This document shows, piece by piece, positions 1 to 8,434 of a stretch of DNA of 64,000 bases. Under the pieces are notes generated by a model. That model saw only the letters and a program-made list of their open reading frames with translations. It was not told the origin of the DNA and searched no databases. Location: contig NZ_CP022110.1 in NCBI RefSeq assembly GCF_000730165.1, positions 372,001-436,000 on the forward strand, given 5' to 3'. The stretch's first letter is position 1; every line of letters begins with the position of its first letter. Source of the DNA: Nitrospirillum viridazoti CBAmc. Lineage in GTDB: Bacteria > Pseudomonadota > Alphaproteobacteria > Azospirillales > Azospirillaceae. A program made the translations under genes and the position numbers.

Positions 1-569
1 CGCGCCTGCCGGGCCTGGGCCCGCGCTCGGCCCGCCGCGCCGCCTTGCACCTGATCAAGAAGCGCGAGCAGTTGATGGATCCCTTGGCCGAGGCCCTGGC
101 CGGGGCCGCCGCCCGCATCCGCACCTGCCCCGTCTGCGGCAACCTGGACACGGTCGACCCCTGCGGCGTCTGCCGCGACGCCTCCCGCGACCGCACCATC
201 CTGTGCGTGGTGGAGGAGGTGGGCGACCTCTGGGCGCTGGAGCGCACGGGCGCCTATCGCGGCCTCTACCACGTGCTGGGCGGCACCCTGTCGGCGCTGG
301 ACGGCATCGGCCCCGACGATCTGGCCGTCCCCGGCCTGCTGGCCCGCGTGGCCCAAGGCACGGACAGCGTGGCCGTGCGCGAGGTCATCCTGGCGCTGAA
401 CGCCACCGCCGGCGGCCAGACCACCGCCCACTACCTGACCGACCGCCTCTCCGGCCTGCACGTCGCCATCAGCCGCCTGGCCCACGGCGTGCCCGTGGGC
501 GGCGAGCTGGACTACCTGGACGACGGCACGCTGACGGCGGCCTTAAGGGCGCGGCGGACGCTGGGGTGA
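1..569 (+). CDS. recR: Recombination protein RecR, 5' end missing
   Basis: RecR binds DNA with RecO and loads RecA at gaps during recombinational repair. The gene enters from outside the window. The reading frame is open from base 3 ([13 protein letters not shown], the helix-hairpin-helix region) to the stop at 567-569, giving about 188 visible residues. A four-cysteine zinc finger (CPVC then CGVC) starts near base 126. It is followed by a Toprim domain ([15 protein letters not shown]) and the [15 protein letters not shown] segment typical of RecR. The apparent ATG at base 45 lies inside the gene and is not the true start. recR next to def, fmt and truA is a familiar alphaproteobacterial neighbourhood. 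Identification is firm; only the N-terminus is unseen. Confidence 0.95.
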   Translation, partial: RLPGLGPRSARRAALHLIKKREQLMDPLAEALAGAAARIRTCPVCGNLDTVDPCGVCRDASRDRTILCVVEEVGDLWALERTGAYRGLYHVLGGTLSALDGIGPDDLAVPGLLARVAQGTDSVAVREVILALNATAGGQTTAHYLTDRLSGLHVAISRLAHGVPVGGELDYLDDGTLTAALRARRTLG

Positions 570-577
570 GGGCGCGG

Positions 578-1093
578 CTATCGATGGGGGCTCTTGCCGA
601 CATCGGGGAGTCGGAAGCGGTAGGCCATTTTTGTCGAAACAGAGGGGACCGCTTGGCCGTTCTCGATTGCCGGGACGCATCGCCACCGGCCGGATCGCGC
701 GGCCTTTACCAGGGCCGCGTCCAATCGGTCGTGGGTGCTGCTCTCCATGACCCTGGCGTCATAGACATGGCCTTTGGCGTTACAGAAGGCGATGAAGACC
801 ACCCTGCCTTCTTCGCCCTGCTTTACCGCCGCCGCTGGATAAGCCGGCCGAAAACGGCGAAAGGACTCCGGATCAATCCTGGTGAGCGGCCGGTCTGCAT
901 ACGGGGCTGCATTAGGGGGCGGCATGAAAGCGGCGAACGGCGGCGGTCCAAGAGCAACATTTGTGATTCCGATCTCGAATGCGAGATGGAACACCCGTTC
1001 GCTGGCCCGTTGAGGAACCGGTACCGTCGCGGGCCAACAGGCCAGCACTACCAGAACACCACTAATGACCGCGTGGGCCGCATCTGTCTGCAT
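578..1093 (-). CDS. Small TonB C-terminal-domain protein
   Basis: This encodes 171 residues. An N-terminal hydrophobic stretch (AVISGVLVVLACWPA) suggests a signal peptide or anchor. The C-terminal half (from about residue 80) resembles a TonB C-terminal domain: paired PAYPAAAVKQGEEGRV and a later DAALVKAARSGRW segment. TonB-type domains contact outer-membrane proteins. This protein lacks the long Pro/Lys linker of a true energy transducer, and no exbB/exbD lies nearby, so a role as energy transducer is doubtful. The start has a strong ribosome site (GGAGGGGAACGGG before ATG). It is followed on the same strand by nothing but recR in convergent orientation, and it lies downstream of a second TonB-like gene, so the two may be co-transcribed. 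Confidence 0.7.
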   Translation of the reverse strand: MQTDAAHAVISGVLVVLACWPATVPVPQRASERVFHLAFEIGITNVALGPPPFAAFMPPPNAAPYADRPLTRIDPESFRRFRPAYPAAAVKQGEEGRVVFIAFCNAKGHVYDARVMESSTHDRLDAALVKAARSGRWRCVPAIENGQAVPSVSTKMAYRFRLPDVGKSPHR

Positions 1094-1150
1094 CCCGTTC
1101 CCCTCCCCCCGGATGACGATCGTTGCAGAGTTGGGGTCGATTGTCGCGGC

Positions 1151-2035
1151 TTAGTTTCCCCCCGGCGGCAACGCCGCTTTGTCCGCCGATGCCATCTCCG
1201 GCGGGGCGAACAGATAGGCCATCATGCCCCAGGAGGTGACAGCCGGTCCGTTCTTGGGGGCATGGGCGGGCTGGCAGGCAGCGCCGGTGGGGAAGGCGCG
1301 CAGCAGGGCGTCGTCCAGGCGTGCGCTGCCGGAGGAGCGGATCAGCCGCGCGCGCTGCACCGTGCCGTCGCGGCCGCAGAGGAAGGCGGCGGTGACGGTG
1401 CCCGTCTCCCGTCCCGCCAGGGCGTCGGCCGGATAGGCGGGGGGCTGGAAGGCGCCGGGGCTGAAGCGGGCCTCCAGCGTCATGGACCAGGCGGCGCTGT
1501 AGCCCTCCGGGTCCGTCGCGGCCGGGATGGCGATGTCCGGGTTGGCGGCGCGGGCCTCGGCCATCAGGGCCAGCGTCTCCTCCCGATCCAACTGCAGGGT
1601 GGTCTGGTGCGAGGGCGGCGGGGGCGGTTCGCGTAGCTTGAAGGTGTAGCGGAACCGGGCGCGGCCGGTGACGACCTCGCCGGTCTGGGTGTCGTGCCCG
1701 GGGAAGCAGCGCAGGCCGGGTACCACCGCCAGCACGGCGTTGTCCAGCCGCGCGAAGCCACTGGGCTCCACCACTTGGGGGTCGCTGACGACCCCATCCA
1801 CTCCACACAGGACGCTGATGCCCACGCGACCTTCCTCGCCGGCCTGCACGGACTCAGGGGGATATTCCGGCGGCTTGAAGGAGGCGACGTCGAGGCGGGG
1901 CTTGGTGGCGTCGGGTGGCGTGGGTTGGTCGGCCGCCCCGGCGGCGATGGGCGCCAGGATTAGGCAGAGGATGGCAGGCAGGCGCCGGCAGCGGCGGTCT
2001 TGGATGGTCAAGCGCGTCTCCCCCGTTTCACGCAT
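1151..2035 (-). CDS. Secreted protein with two TonB-like C-terminal domains
   Basis: This encodes about 294 residues. A signal peptide is visible (LPAILCLILAPIAAGAA). Two similar domains follow, each starting with an F-x-PPEYP/PPAYP motif and containing a central Cys (SVLCGVDG and AFLCGRDG). They cover roughly residues 50-135 and 180-280, and look like an internal duplication of the TonB C-terminal fold. It lies 57 bp upstream of the single-domain relative at 578-1093. The ATG at 2035 is only three bases from a possible AGGA. A TTG at 2011, with GGGGGAGA seven bases upstream, is an equally good start and places the signal peptide at the extreme N-terminus. Its partners are unknown, and no ExbB/ExbD genes are in reach. 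Confidence 0.65.
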   Translation of the reverse strand: MRETGETRLTIQDRRCRRLPAILCLILAPIAAGAADQPTPPDATKPRLDVASFKPPEYPPESVQAGEEGRVGISVLCGVDGVVSDPQVVEPSGFARLDNAVLAVVPGLRCFPGHDTQTGEVVTGRARFRYTFKLREPPPPPSHQTTLQLDREETLALMAEARAANPDIAIPAATDPEGYSAAWSMTLEARFSPGAFQPPAYPADALAGRETGTVTAAFLCGRDGTVQRARLIRSSGSARLDDALLRAFPTGAACQPAHAPKNGPAVTSWGMMAYLFAPPEMASADKAALPPGGN

Positions 2036-2230
2036 GATCCTAGCGTTAGAATAAACGGGCGCATGAGGCAACCGATGGGATGCGCGCGTCGCCGGTGAAT
2101 ACCCGCCCGCATACCCCCTGCGGCGCAACCGGGCCTTGCCCTGGCGGCCGGCTTCCCCTATCTCGCAGATGGGCGAGCGTTTATACTCATCGCCCTCACT
2201 CACCAGCCGCCTGATCCGGACACGACCCCC

Positions 2231-2737
2231 ATGGCCCTCCTGCCCATCCTCACCGTTCCCGACGCCCGCCTGAAGAAGAAGTGCGCGCCCATCGCCAACG
2301 TCGACGGCCGCGTGGTGAAGCTGATGGATGACATGCTGGAGACCATGTACAAGGCGCCTGGCATCGGCCTGGCCGCCCCGCAGATCGGATTGCTGGAGCG
2401 CATCATCGTCGTGGACGTGTCCGAGCATAAGGAAGGCGCCAAGGAACCCATCGCCATGGCCAATCCGGAGCTGCTGTGGCTGTCGGACGAGACCTGCGTG
2501 CACAACGAGGGCTGCCTTTCCATCCCTGAGATCTACGCCGACGTGGTGCGGCCCAAGCAGATCCGCGTGCGCTATGTCGACCGCGACGGCAGCGTGCAGG
2601 AACGCGACTGCGACGACCTGCTGGCCCGCTGCATCCAGCATGAGGTCGACCACCTGAACGGCGTGCTGTTCATCGACCACCTGTCCTCCCTGAAGCGCAA
2701 CATGATCATGCGCAAGGTGTCCAAGGCGGGGCGGTAA
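2231..2737 (+). CDS. def: Peptide deformylase
   Basis: Def removes the formyl group from the initiator methionine of nascent proteins in the cytoplasm. The 168-residue protein has all three family motifs: GIGLAAPQIG (from residue 44), EGCLSIPE (metal-ligand Cys95) and QHEVDH (metal ligands His137 and His141, catalytic Glu138). Length is normal for a type I enzyme. Its neighbour fmt carries out the opposing formylation step, a classic pairing. The upstream gene is divergent, so the promoter lies within 2036-2230. Between def and fmt sits a hairpin-rich dispersed repeat. Confidence 0.97.
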   Translation: MALLPILTVPDARLKKKCAPIANVDGRVVKLMDDMLETMYKAPGIGLAAPQIGLLERIIVVDVSEHKEGAKEPIAMANPELLWLSDETCVHNEGCLSIPEIYADVVRPKQIRVRYVDRDGSVQERDCDDLLARCIQHEVDHLNGVLFIDHLSSLKRNMIMRKVSKAGR

Positions 2738-2747
2738 TTTTAGTTTT

Positions 2748-2837
2748 CCTCAAGCGCCGGCGCGGCCATCCGGCCGCTTGGCTATCCTCGCTCCGCCCTG
2801 CGGTGCTCGCTCCGGGGCCCGCAGTCGCGGGCCTGTA
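2748..2837 (+). repeat. Intergenic three-hairpin repeat, copy A
   Basis: This is one of at least five related non-coding elements in the window, all between genes. Copy A runs CCTCAAGCGCCGG, then a hairpin built on CGGCC-atcc-GGCCG, then TTGGCTATCCTCGC, then a second hairpin (CTCCGCCCTGCGGTGCTCGC region), and ends with GGCCCGCAGTCGCGGGCC before TGTA. The other copies are at 4576-4670, 14731-14821, 38778-38888 and 44747-44836. Here it separates def from fmt and could act at the RNA level as a processing or termination element. Confidence 0.75.
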
Positions 2838-2862
2838 AATCGGTTGCACCTTTGAGGCCGCC

Positions 2863-3804
2863 ATGACCCGCCTGCGCCTAGCCTTCATGGGCACGCCCGA
2901 CTTTTCCGTTCCGGTGCTGGACGCGCTGGTGGCGGCCGGGCATGAGGTCGCCTGCGTCTACAGCCAGCCGCCCCGCCCCGCCGGGCGCGGGCACAAGGAG
3001 CAGCTGACGCCGGTGCACGCGCGGGCGGCGGCGCTGGGTATTCCCGTCCGCACGCCGCGCACCCTGCGCAAGGAAGAGGCCCAGGCGGAGTTCCGCGACC
3101 TGAACCTGGATGTGGCGGTGGTGGTGGCCTATGGCCTCATCCTGCCGCAGGCGATACTGGACGCGCCGCGCCTGGGCTGCCTGAACATCCATGCCTCGCT
3201 GCTGCCGCGCTGGCGCGGTGCCGCGCCTATCCAGCGCGCCATCCTGGCCGGTGACGCCGAGAGCGGCGTCACCATCATGCAGATGGAGGCCGGGCTGGAC
3301 ACCGGCCCCATGCTGTTGGAGGAACGCATCGCCCTCACCCCGCGCATGACCGCCAGCCAGCTGCATGACGGCCTCTCCGCCATGGGCGCCCGCCTGATCG
3401 TCACGGCGCTGGACCGCCTGGCGGCCGGCGACCTGCCCGCCACGGTCCAGCCGGAGGAGGGCGTGACCTACGCCGCCAAGCTGACCAAGGAGGAAGGGCT
3501 GCTGGACTTCACCAAGCCGGCGGCCGAGCTGGACCGCCAGGTGCGGGCGCTGACCCCCTGGCCGGGCACCTGGTTCGAGGCGGCCCTTGAGGGTGGTACG
3601 GTTGAGAAGATCAAGGTGCTGGCGGCCGAGCCCGTGGCCGGCACCGGCGCTCCCGGCACCCTGCTGGATGCCAACCTGACCGTGGCCTGCGGCGAGGGCG
3701 CCTTGCGCCTCACCACCGTGCAGCGCCCGGGCAAGGGCCCCGTCGAGGGGGCGGCTTTCCTCCGCGGCTTCCCGCACCAGCTGGGCCAGCGGATCGCCCA
3801 GTGA
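2863..3804 (+). CDS. fmt: Methionyl-tRNA formyltransferase
   Basis: Fmt transfers a formyl group from 10-formyl-tetrahydrofolate to Met-tRNAfMet, which the ribosome needs for normal initiation. The 313-residue protein shows the formyltransferase core, including N108-x-H110 and the following [11 protein letters not shown] loop, and LDTGPML about 35 residues later. A C-terminal OB-like tRNA-binding domain follows (from about residue 205, LTPWPGTWF). Length matches the family. It lies directly downstream of def and one base upstream of truA, so the three are probably expressed together. Confidence 0.97.
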   Translation: MTRLRLAFMGTPDFSVPVLDALVAAGHEVACVYSQPPRPAGRGHKEQLTPVHARAAALGIPVRTPRTLRKEEAQAEFRDLNLDVAVVVAYGLILPQAILDAPRLGCLNIHASLLPRWRGAAPIQRAILAGDAESGVTIMQMEAGLDTGPMLLEERIALTPRMTASQLHDGLSAMGARLIVTALDRLAAGDLPATVQPEEGVTYAAKLTKEEGLLDFTKPAAELDRQVRALTPWPGTWFEAALEGGTVEKIKVLAAEPVAGTGAPGTLLDANLTVACGEGALRLTTVQRPGKGPVEGAAFLRGFPHQLGQRIAQ

Positions 3805-3805
3805 C

Positions 3806-4546
3806 ATGACGAGGTGGAAACTCACCGTCGAATATGACGGCCGGCCCTACCAAGGCTGGCAGTTGCAGCCGCATGGCCCCTCCGTCCAGGCCTGCCTGGA
3901 AGAGGCCATCCGGCGGTTTTCGGGCGAGGTGGTGCGGGTGCATGCCGCCGGCCGCACCGACGCCGGCGTCCACGCCCTGGGCCAGGTCTGTCACTTCGAC
4001 CTGGAGAAGCCGACCAAGGCCGACACGGTGCGCGACGCCCTGAACTTCCACCTGCGGCCGGAGCCCGTGGCCGTGGTGAGGGCGGAGGCGGTGGATGACG
4101 ACTTCCACGCCCGTCTGTCCTGCAAGGGCCGCGCCTACCTCTACCGCATCGTCAACCGCCGGGCGCCGCTGGCGCTGGACATCGGCCGCGCCTGGCACGT
4201 GCCCACCGTCCTGGACGCCGACGCCATGAACGAAGGCGCCCAGCGCCTGGTGGGCAACCACGACTTCACCAGCTTCCGCGCCAGCATCTGTCAGGCCAAG
4301 AGCCCGGTGAAGACGCTGAGCCTGTTGACGGTGAGCAGCGTGGGGCAGGAGATCCACATGGTCGCCCGCGCCCGGTCCTTCCTGCACCACCAGATCCGCA
4401 ACATGATAGGCACCCTGCGCCTGGTGGGCGAGGGCAAGTGGACGCCCGACGACGTGACCCGGGCGCTGGAAGCCCGCAACCGCGCCGCCGCCGGCCAGAC
4501 GGCGCCGCCCGATGGGCTGTACTTCACCGAGGCGTGGTACGAGTAG
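3806..4546 (+). CDS. truA: tRNA pseudouridine(38-40) synthase TruA
   Basis: TruA makes pseudouridine at positions 38-40 of the tRNA anticodon stem. The 246-residue protein contains the signature GRTDAGVHA with catalytic Asp52, and the YxYRIVN-type strand ([12 protein letters not shown]) that carries the active-site tyrosine. The C-terminal [13 protein letters not shown] motif is also present. The ATG follows the fmt stop by a single base, indicating translational coupling. A dispersed hairpin repeat (copy B) follows its stop. Confidence 0.96.
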   Translation: MTRWKLTVEYDGRPYQGWQLQPHGPSVQACLEEAIRRFSGEVVRVHAAGRTDAGVHALGQVCHFDLEKPTKADTVRDALNFHLRPEPVAVVRAEAVDDDFHARLSCKGRAYLYRIVNRRAPLALDIGRAWHVPTVLDADAMNEGAQRLVGNHDFTSFRASICQAKSPVKTLSLLTVSSVGQEIHMVARARSFLHHQIRNMIGTLRLVGEGKWTPDDVTRALEARNRAAAGQTAPPDGLYFTEAWYE

Positions 4547-4575
4547 CCCTACGGAATGAGCCGGGGCCTTATCCC

Positions 4576-4670
4576 GTAATGGGACGCGACCGCGTCCGCC
4601 GGAAGTTTCTGGGGAAGCAGTGGACTGGAAACTGAGGAAGCCAAGGCCACGGATGTGGCCGCCCGGCGAT
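4576..4670 (-). repeat. Intergenic three-hairpin repeat, copy B
   Basis: On the minus strand this reads CGCCGGGCGGCCACATCC, GTGGCCTTGGCTTCCTCA, TTTCCAGTCC, CCCAGAAACTTCCGGCGGAC and GCGGTCGCGTCC. It keeps the same order of three short inverted repeats as the other copies; the GGCCAC-atcc-GTGGCC stem and the GGACGCG-a-CCGCGTCC-type stem are conserved by compensating changes. It sits between the convergent genes truA and the YIP1-like gene. Confidence 0.7.
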
Positions 4671-4680
4671 AGGGGGAAAA

Positions 4681-5286
4681 CTAACTGACAGCCATCAGCG
4701 GCCCATGGACCAGGGTGGTCGTCAGGTCGCTGACGACCACGTCCAGCAGCACGAAACCGGTGGCGGTCAGCCAGCCGCAGCCCAGCACGGCCCGGGTAAC
4801 GTAGGCCTCGTAGAACAGGCTCCAGAAATAGGTGACCGCCATGATGGCCGCCCCCATGGGCATGGACAGAAGGCCGCTGTGCGCCAGCACTGCCAGGGGC
4901 AGCGCCACGAGCAGGGCGATGATGCCGCTCCAGTTGAAGGCGGCGATGAAGCGGGGGAACAAGGCCCCGTTACCCTGCAGGTGCAGGATACGCTCCACCA
5001 TCAGGAAATAGCCGAAGGTGCCGATCAGGTAGGCCAGCAGGGTGGCGGGAATGGCCCGTGCCACGGGGATGGTGGCGAGCGCGGTGCCGTCGCCCAGCGG
5101 CGTCAGTGGGTGGCCCATCCAACGCTCCACCGTATCCAGCGCCACCACGCCAGGCAGCAGGGCCAGGAAGACCCAGAAGCTGCGCAGTGCGCCCGCGCGG
5201 TCGGCCGGGAAGCGGGCGGCGGCCGTCTTATCCAGGAAGACCAGGCGCAGGGCGCCGGCCAGACTGCGGCCCAATTCCCCCATCAC
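4681..5286 (-). CDS. YIP1-like inner-membrane protein
   Basis: This encodes 201 residues with about five hydrophobic segments: [67 protein letters not shown] and [13 protein letters not shown]. The overall look is of the YIP1/DUF1282-type membrane proteins found beside dapE in alphaproteobacteria. No catalytic motif is visible and I do not assign a function. The start codon overlaps the dapE stop by four bases (ATGA), so it belongs to the dapD-dapE transcript. Confidence 0.7.
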   Translation of the reverse strand: MMGELGRSLAGALRLVFLDKTAAARFPADRAGALRSFWVFLALLPGVVALDTVERWMGHPLTPLGDGTALATIPVARAIPATLLAYLIGTFGYFLMVERILHLQGNGALFPRFIAAFNWSGIIALLVALPLAVLAHSGLLSMPMGAAIMAVTYFWSLFYEAYVTRAVLGCGWLTATGFVLLDVVVSDLTTTLVHGPLMAVS

Positions 5287-6485
5287 GCGGCGGTGCCGGT
5301 GGCGGCACCCTGGGCGGCGAACCAGTCGGCCAGAACGCGGGCGTAGATGTCGGTCAGGCGGGCCAGGTCGTCGACGGCGATGTGCTCGTCCACCTTGTGC
5401 ATGCTGGCGCCCACGCCGCCGAACTCCACCACCGGGCAGTGGTTCTTGATGAAGCGCGCGTCGGAGGTGCCGCCGCTGGTGCTCAGTTCCGGCTCCAGCC
5501 CCGTCACGGATCGTACCGCTTCCGCAACGATGGCGCTCAGCTGCCCCGGCGGGGTCAGGAAGGCGTCGCCGCTGACCGCCACCTTCACGTCCCAGGACCC
5601 GCCCACCTCGGCCAGGACGCCGCGCACGTGCGCCTCCAGGCTGGCGGGGCTGTGCAGGTCGTTGAAGCGGACGTTGAACACCGCCGTGCCCTTGGCCGGG
5701 ATGATGTTGGTGGTGGGATTGCCCACGTCGATGGTGGTGATCTGCAGGCTGCTGGGCTGGAAGTGGGGCGTTCCCTGGTCCAGCGGTTCGCCCGACAGGC
5801 GGCTCAGGGCCTGGGCCAGACGGGGCAGGGGGTTGTCGGCCAGGTGGGGATAGGCCACGTGCCCCTGGGCGCCCAGGCTGGTGATGGTGAAGGTGATGCT
5901 GCCCCGCCGGCCGATCTTCATCATCTGGCCCAGGCGCTGCGGGTTGGTGGGCTCCCCCACCAGGCAGGCGTCCAGGGCCTCGCCCCGGTCCTGCAGCCAG
6001 CCCAGCACCTTGCGCGTGCCGTTGATGGACGGGCCTTCCTCATCCCCGGTGATCAGCAGGCTGAGGCTGCCAGTTCTGGGCAGTCCGGCGGCCTTATGCC
6101 GGGCCACGGCGGCGATGAAGGCGGCGATGGCCCCCTTCATGTCCGAGGCGCCCCGGCCGAACAGCCGGCCGTCGATGATGTCGCCGGCGAAGGGCGCCAC
6201 CGTCCAGGCCGCCTCATCCCCCACCGGCACCACGTCGGTATGGCCGGCGAAGCAGAAGTTGGGGCCGGCGTCGCCCAGCCGGGCATACAGGTTCTCCACC
6301 GGCGCCGTTCCTTCTTCCGTGAAGGGCAGGCGGTGGCAGGTGAAGCCCAGGGCGCCCAGCACCCCCTCCAGCACGCCCAGGGCGCCGGCGTCCGCCGGCG
6401 TGACGCTGGCGCAGCGGATCAGCGCCTGGGCCAGCGCCACCGGGTCGGTGGCGTCCAACGGCGTGGGAAGGGGGCTGGCGGCCAT
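5283..6485 (-). CDS. dapE: Succinyl-diaminopimelate desuccinylase
   Basis: DapE hydrolyses N-succinyl-LL-diaminopimelate, a late step of the succinylase branch of lysine and meso-DAP synthesis. The 400-residue M20 metallopeptidase has the metal ligands His82 and Asp84 (AGHTDVVP), bridging Asp115 ([10 protein letters not shown]), and the catalytic Glu149-Glu150 pair ([12 protein letters not shown]). The C-terminal [10 protein letters not shown] motif carries further active-site residues. It follows dapD by only five bases, giving a compact dapD-dapE-YIP1-like operon. Confidence 0.97.
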   Translation of the reverse strand: MAASPLPTPLDATDPVALAQALIRCASVTPADAGALGVLEGVLGALGFTCHRLPFTEEGTAPVENLYARLGDAGPNFCFAGHTDVVPVGDEAAWTVAPFAGDIIDGRLFGRGASDMKGAIAAFIAAVARHKAAGLPRTGSLSLLITGDEEGPSINGTRKVLGWLQDRGEALDACLVGEPTNPQRLGQMMKIGRRGSITFTITSLGAQGHVAYPHLADNPLPRLAQALSRLSGEPLDQGTPHFQPSSLQITTIDVGNPTTNIIPAKGTAVFNVRFNDLHSPASLEAHVRGVLAEVGGSWDVKVAVSGDAFLTPPGQLSAIVAEAVRSVTGLEPELSTSGGTSDARFIKNHCPVVEFGGVGASMHKVDEHIAVDDLARLTDIYARVLADWFAAQGAATGTAA

Positions 6486-6490
6486 GGGGA

Positions 6491-7336
6491 TCAGTCCCGC
6501 AGCAGGTCGTTGATCGAGGTCTTGGCCCGGGTCTGCTCATCCACGCGCTTGACGATGACGGCGCAGTACAGGCTGGGGCCCGGGGTGCCGTCGGGCAGGG
6601 GCTTGCCGGGCATGCTGCCGGGCACGACGACGGAATAGGCGGGCACGCGGCCCATGAAGACCTCACCGGTGGCGCGGTCGATGATCTTGGTGCTGGCGCC
6701 GATATAGACGCCCATGGACAGGACGGCACCTTCCTCGACCACCACGCCCTCGACCACCTCGGACCGGGCGCCGATGAAGCAGTTGTCCTCGATGATCACC
6801 GGGCCGGCCTGCAGCGGTTCCAGCACGCCGCCGATGCCCACACCGCCCGACAGGTGGACGTTGGCGCCGATCTGGGCGCAGGAGCCGACGGTGGCCCAGG
6901 TGTCGACCATGGTGCCCTTGCCCACGCGGGCGCCGATGTTGACGAAGCTGGGCATCAGCACCACGCCGGGGGCGATATAGGCGCTGCGGCGCACGATGGC
7001 GCCGGGGACGGCGCGGAAGCCGGCGGCGCGGAAGCGGGCGTCGTCCCAGCCCTCGAACTTGGTGGGCACCTTGTCGAACCAGGTGCTGCCCCCCGGCGCG
7101 CCGGGCATCGGCGCGCTGTCCGTCAGGCGGAAGGACAGCAGAACGGCCTTCTTCAACCACTGGTTCACCACCCAGGCGCCGTCCACCTTCTCCGCCACCC
7201 GCAGGTCCCCCCGATCCAGGGCCGAAAGCGCCTCGTTCACCGCGTCGCGGGTGGCGCCGGTGGTGCTGGCGTTCAGGGTGTCGCGGGTTTCCCACGCTTG
7301 CTCGATATGGCTCTGCAGGTCGGTGAAAGCGGTCAT
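6491..7336 (-). CDS. dapD: Tetrahydrodipicolinate N-succinyltransferase
   Basis: DapD succinylates tetrahydrodipicolinate using succinyl-CoA, committing carbon to the succinylase route to DAP and lysine. The 281-residue protein has the helical N-terminal domain ([18 protein letters not shown]) and a left-handed beta-helix of hexapeptide repeats from about residue 105 ([30 protein letters not shown]). The C-terminal GASTKIIDR and [13 protein letters not shown] segments are typical. dapE follows directly. Confidence 0.97.
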   Translation of the reverse strand: MTAFTDLQSHIEQAWETRDTLNASTTGATRDAVNEALSALDRGDLRVAEKVDGAWVVNQWLKKAVLLSFRLTDSAPMPGAPGGSTWFDKVPTKFEGWDDARFRAAGFRAVPGAIVRRSAYIAPGVVLMPSFVNIGARVGKGTMVDTWATVGSCAQIGANVHLSGGVGIGGVLEPLQAGPVIIEDNCFIGARSEVVEGVVVEEGAVLSMGVYIGASTKIIDRATGEVFMGRVPAYSVVVPGSMPGKPLPDGTPGPSLYCAVIVKRVDEQTRAKTSINDLLRD

Positions 7337-7499
7337 GGGGCGTCGTCCGGATGGCGCCTGGTCGGCGGCTTTGGGGGCGGAGGTGTCCGATTAAGCGGGG
7401 GGACAATGGCGGGGGGCTTCGACCCCTGTCAACGCCCCCGGCGGCAGGCCAGACCCTACTTTAGCAGCCTCTCCCGGACATATTCTTGCGTGGACGGGC

Positions 7500-8246
7500 C
7501 TACTTGGGGCCGGCCAGGTCGGCCACCACCTGGGCCAGCCAGGCGGGCACGTCGGTGATGCGGTGCTGCACATAGGGCAGCGCCGCGGGCGGCGCGTCGG
7601 GATTGGGCAGGGAAAAGGGCGAGTCCGTTTCCACCAGCACGGTGGCCATGCCCAGCGCCCGGGCCGGTTCCAGGTTGCGGGCGATGTCCTCCACCATCAC
7701 GGCGCGGGTGGGGTCGATGCCGTGCCGCTGGATCAGGGTGGTGTAGGGCAAGGCATCGGGCTTGGGCGTGAAGTCGGCGGCCACGATGTCGAACACGGCG
7801 TGGAACTGGTCGGCCACGCCCAGGCGCCGCATCACATTCTCCGCATGGCCGGCCGAGCCGTTGGTGTAGATGATCTTGCGCCCTGGCAAGGCCGCCAGGC
7901 TTTCCGCCATGGCAGGCTGCGGCAGAATGGCGCTGACGTCAATGTCGTGGACATAGTCCAGGAAGGGCCCCGGCTGCACCCCATGGTTCAGCATCAGCCC
8001 GCGCAGGCTGGTGCCGTACTGGCGGAAATAATCCTTCTGCAGGCGCTTGGCCGCGTCGGCGTCCAGCCCCAGCGCCTCGGCGATATAGGCGCCGATGCGC
8101 ACGTCGACCTGGGCGAACAGGTTGCACGCCGCCGGATACAGCGTGTTGTCCAGGTCGAAGATCCAGGTGTCGACATGGGCGAAGGGGCTGCCCATGGGCG
8201 CATGGTCGGCGGGGGTTACGGTCAGGGGCGCGGTGGTGTCGGTCAT
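7500..8246 (-). CDS. HAD-family pyrimidine 5'-nucleotidase
   Basis: This is a predicted cytoplasmic phosphohydrolase of the SDT1/PPM1-like HAD group, which dephosphorylates pyrimidine nucleotides. From the ATG at 8246 it has 248 residues. HAD motif I is FDLDNTLYP (Asp31 nucleophile, Asp33), motif II is IIYTNGS, motif III is FTPKPDAL with its Lys, and motif IV is VMVEDIARN. A longer version could start at 8285, but the shorter start has GGTGGGGG just upstream. Genes of this type often lie between argB and dapD in alphaproteobacteria, which fits the order here. Confidence 0.88.
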   Translation of the reverse strand: MTDTTAPLTVTPADHAPMGSPFAHVDTWIFDLDNTLYPAACNLFAQVDVRIGAYIAEALGLDADAAKRLQKDYFRQYGTSLRGLMLNHGVQPGPFLDYVHDIDVSAILPQPAMAESLAALPGRKIIYTNGSAGHAENVMRRLGVADQFHAVFDIVAADFTPKPDALPYTTLIQRHGIDPTRAVMVEDIARNLEPARALGMATVLVETDSPFSLPNPDAPPAALPYVQHRITDVPAWLAQVVADLAGPK

Positions 8247-8434
8247 CATGGCCCCCACCATGGGCCCGCCGCCCGTTCCGGGCAAGCCGGGACTACCCGC
8301 CGACGGGCGGCTCGCATCCTATCCCGACGCGGCACAGGGTGCCCGTCCGGGCCTGTTGCCGCCATCCGGGGAGTAAGCTACTCCTTTGGTGAGGCGGGCT
8401 TGCCGGCCCAGGTGTTTGAGCCCAAGGACTTGGG

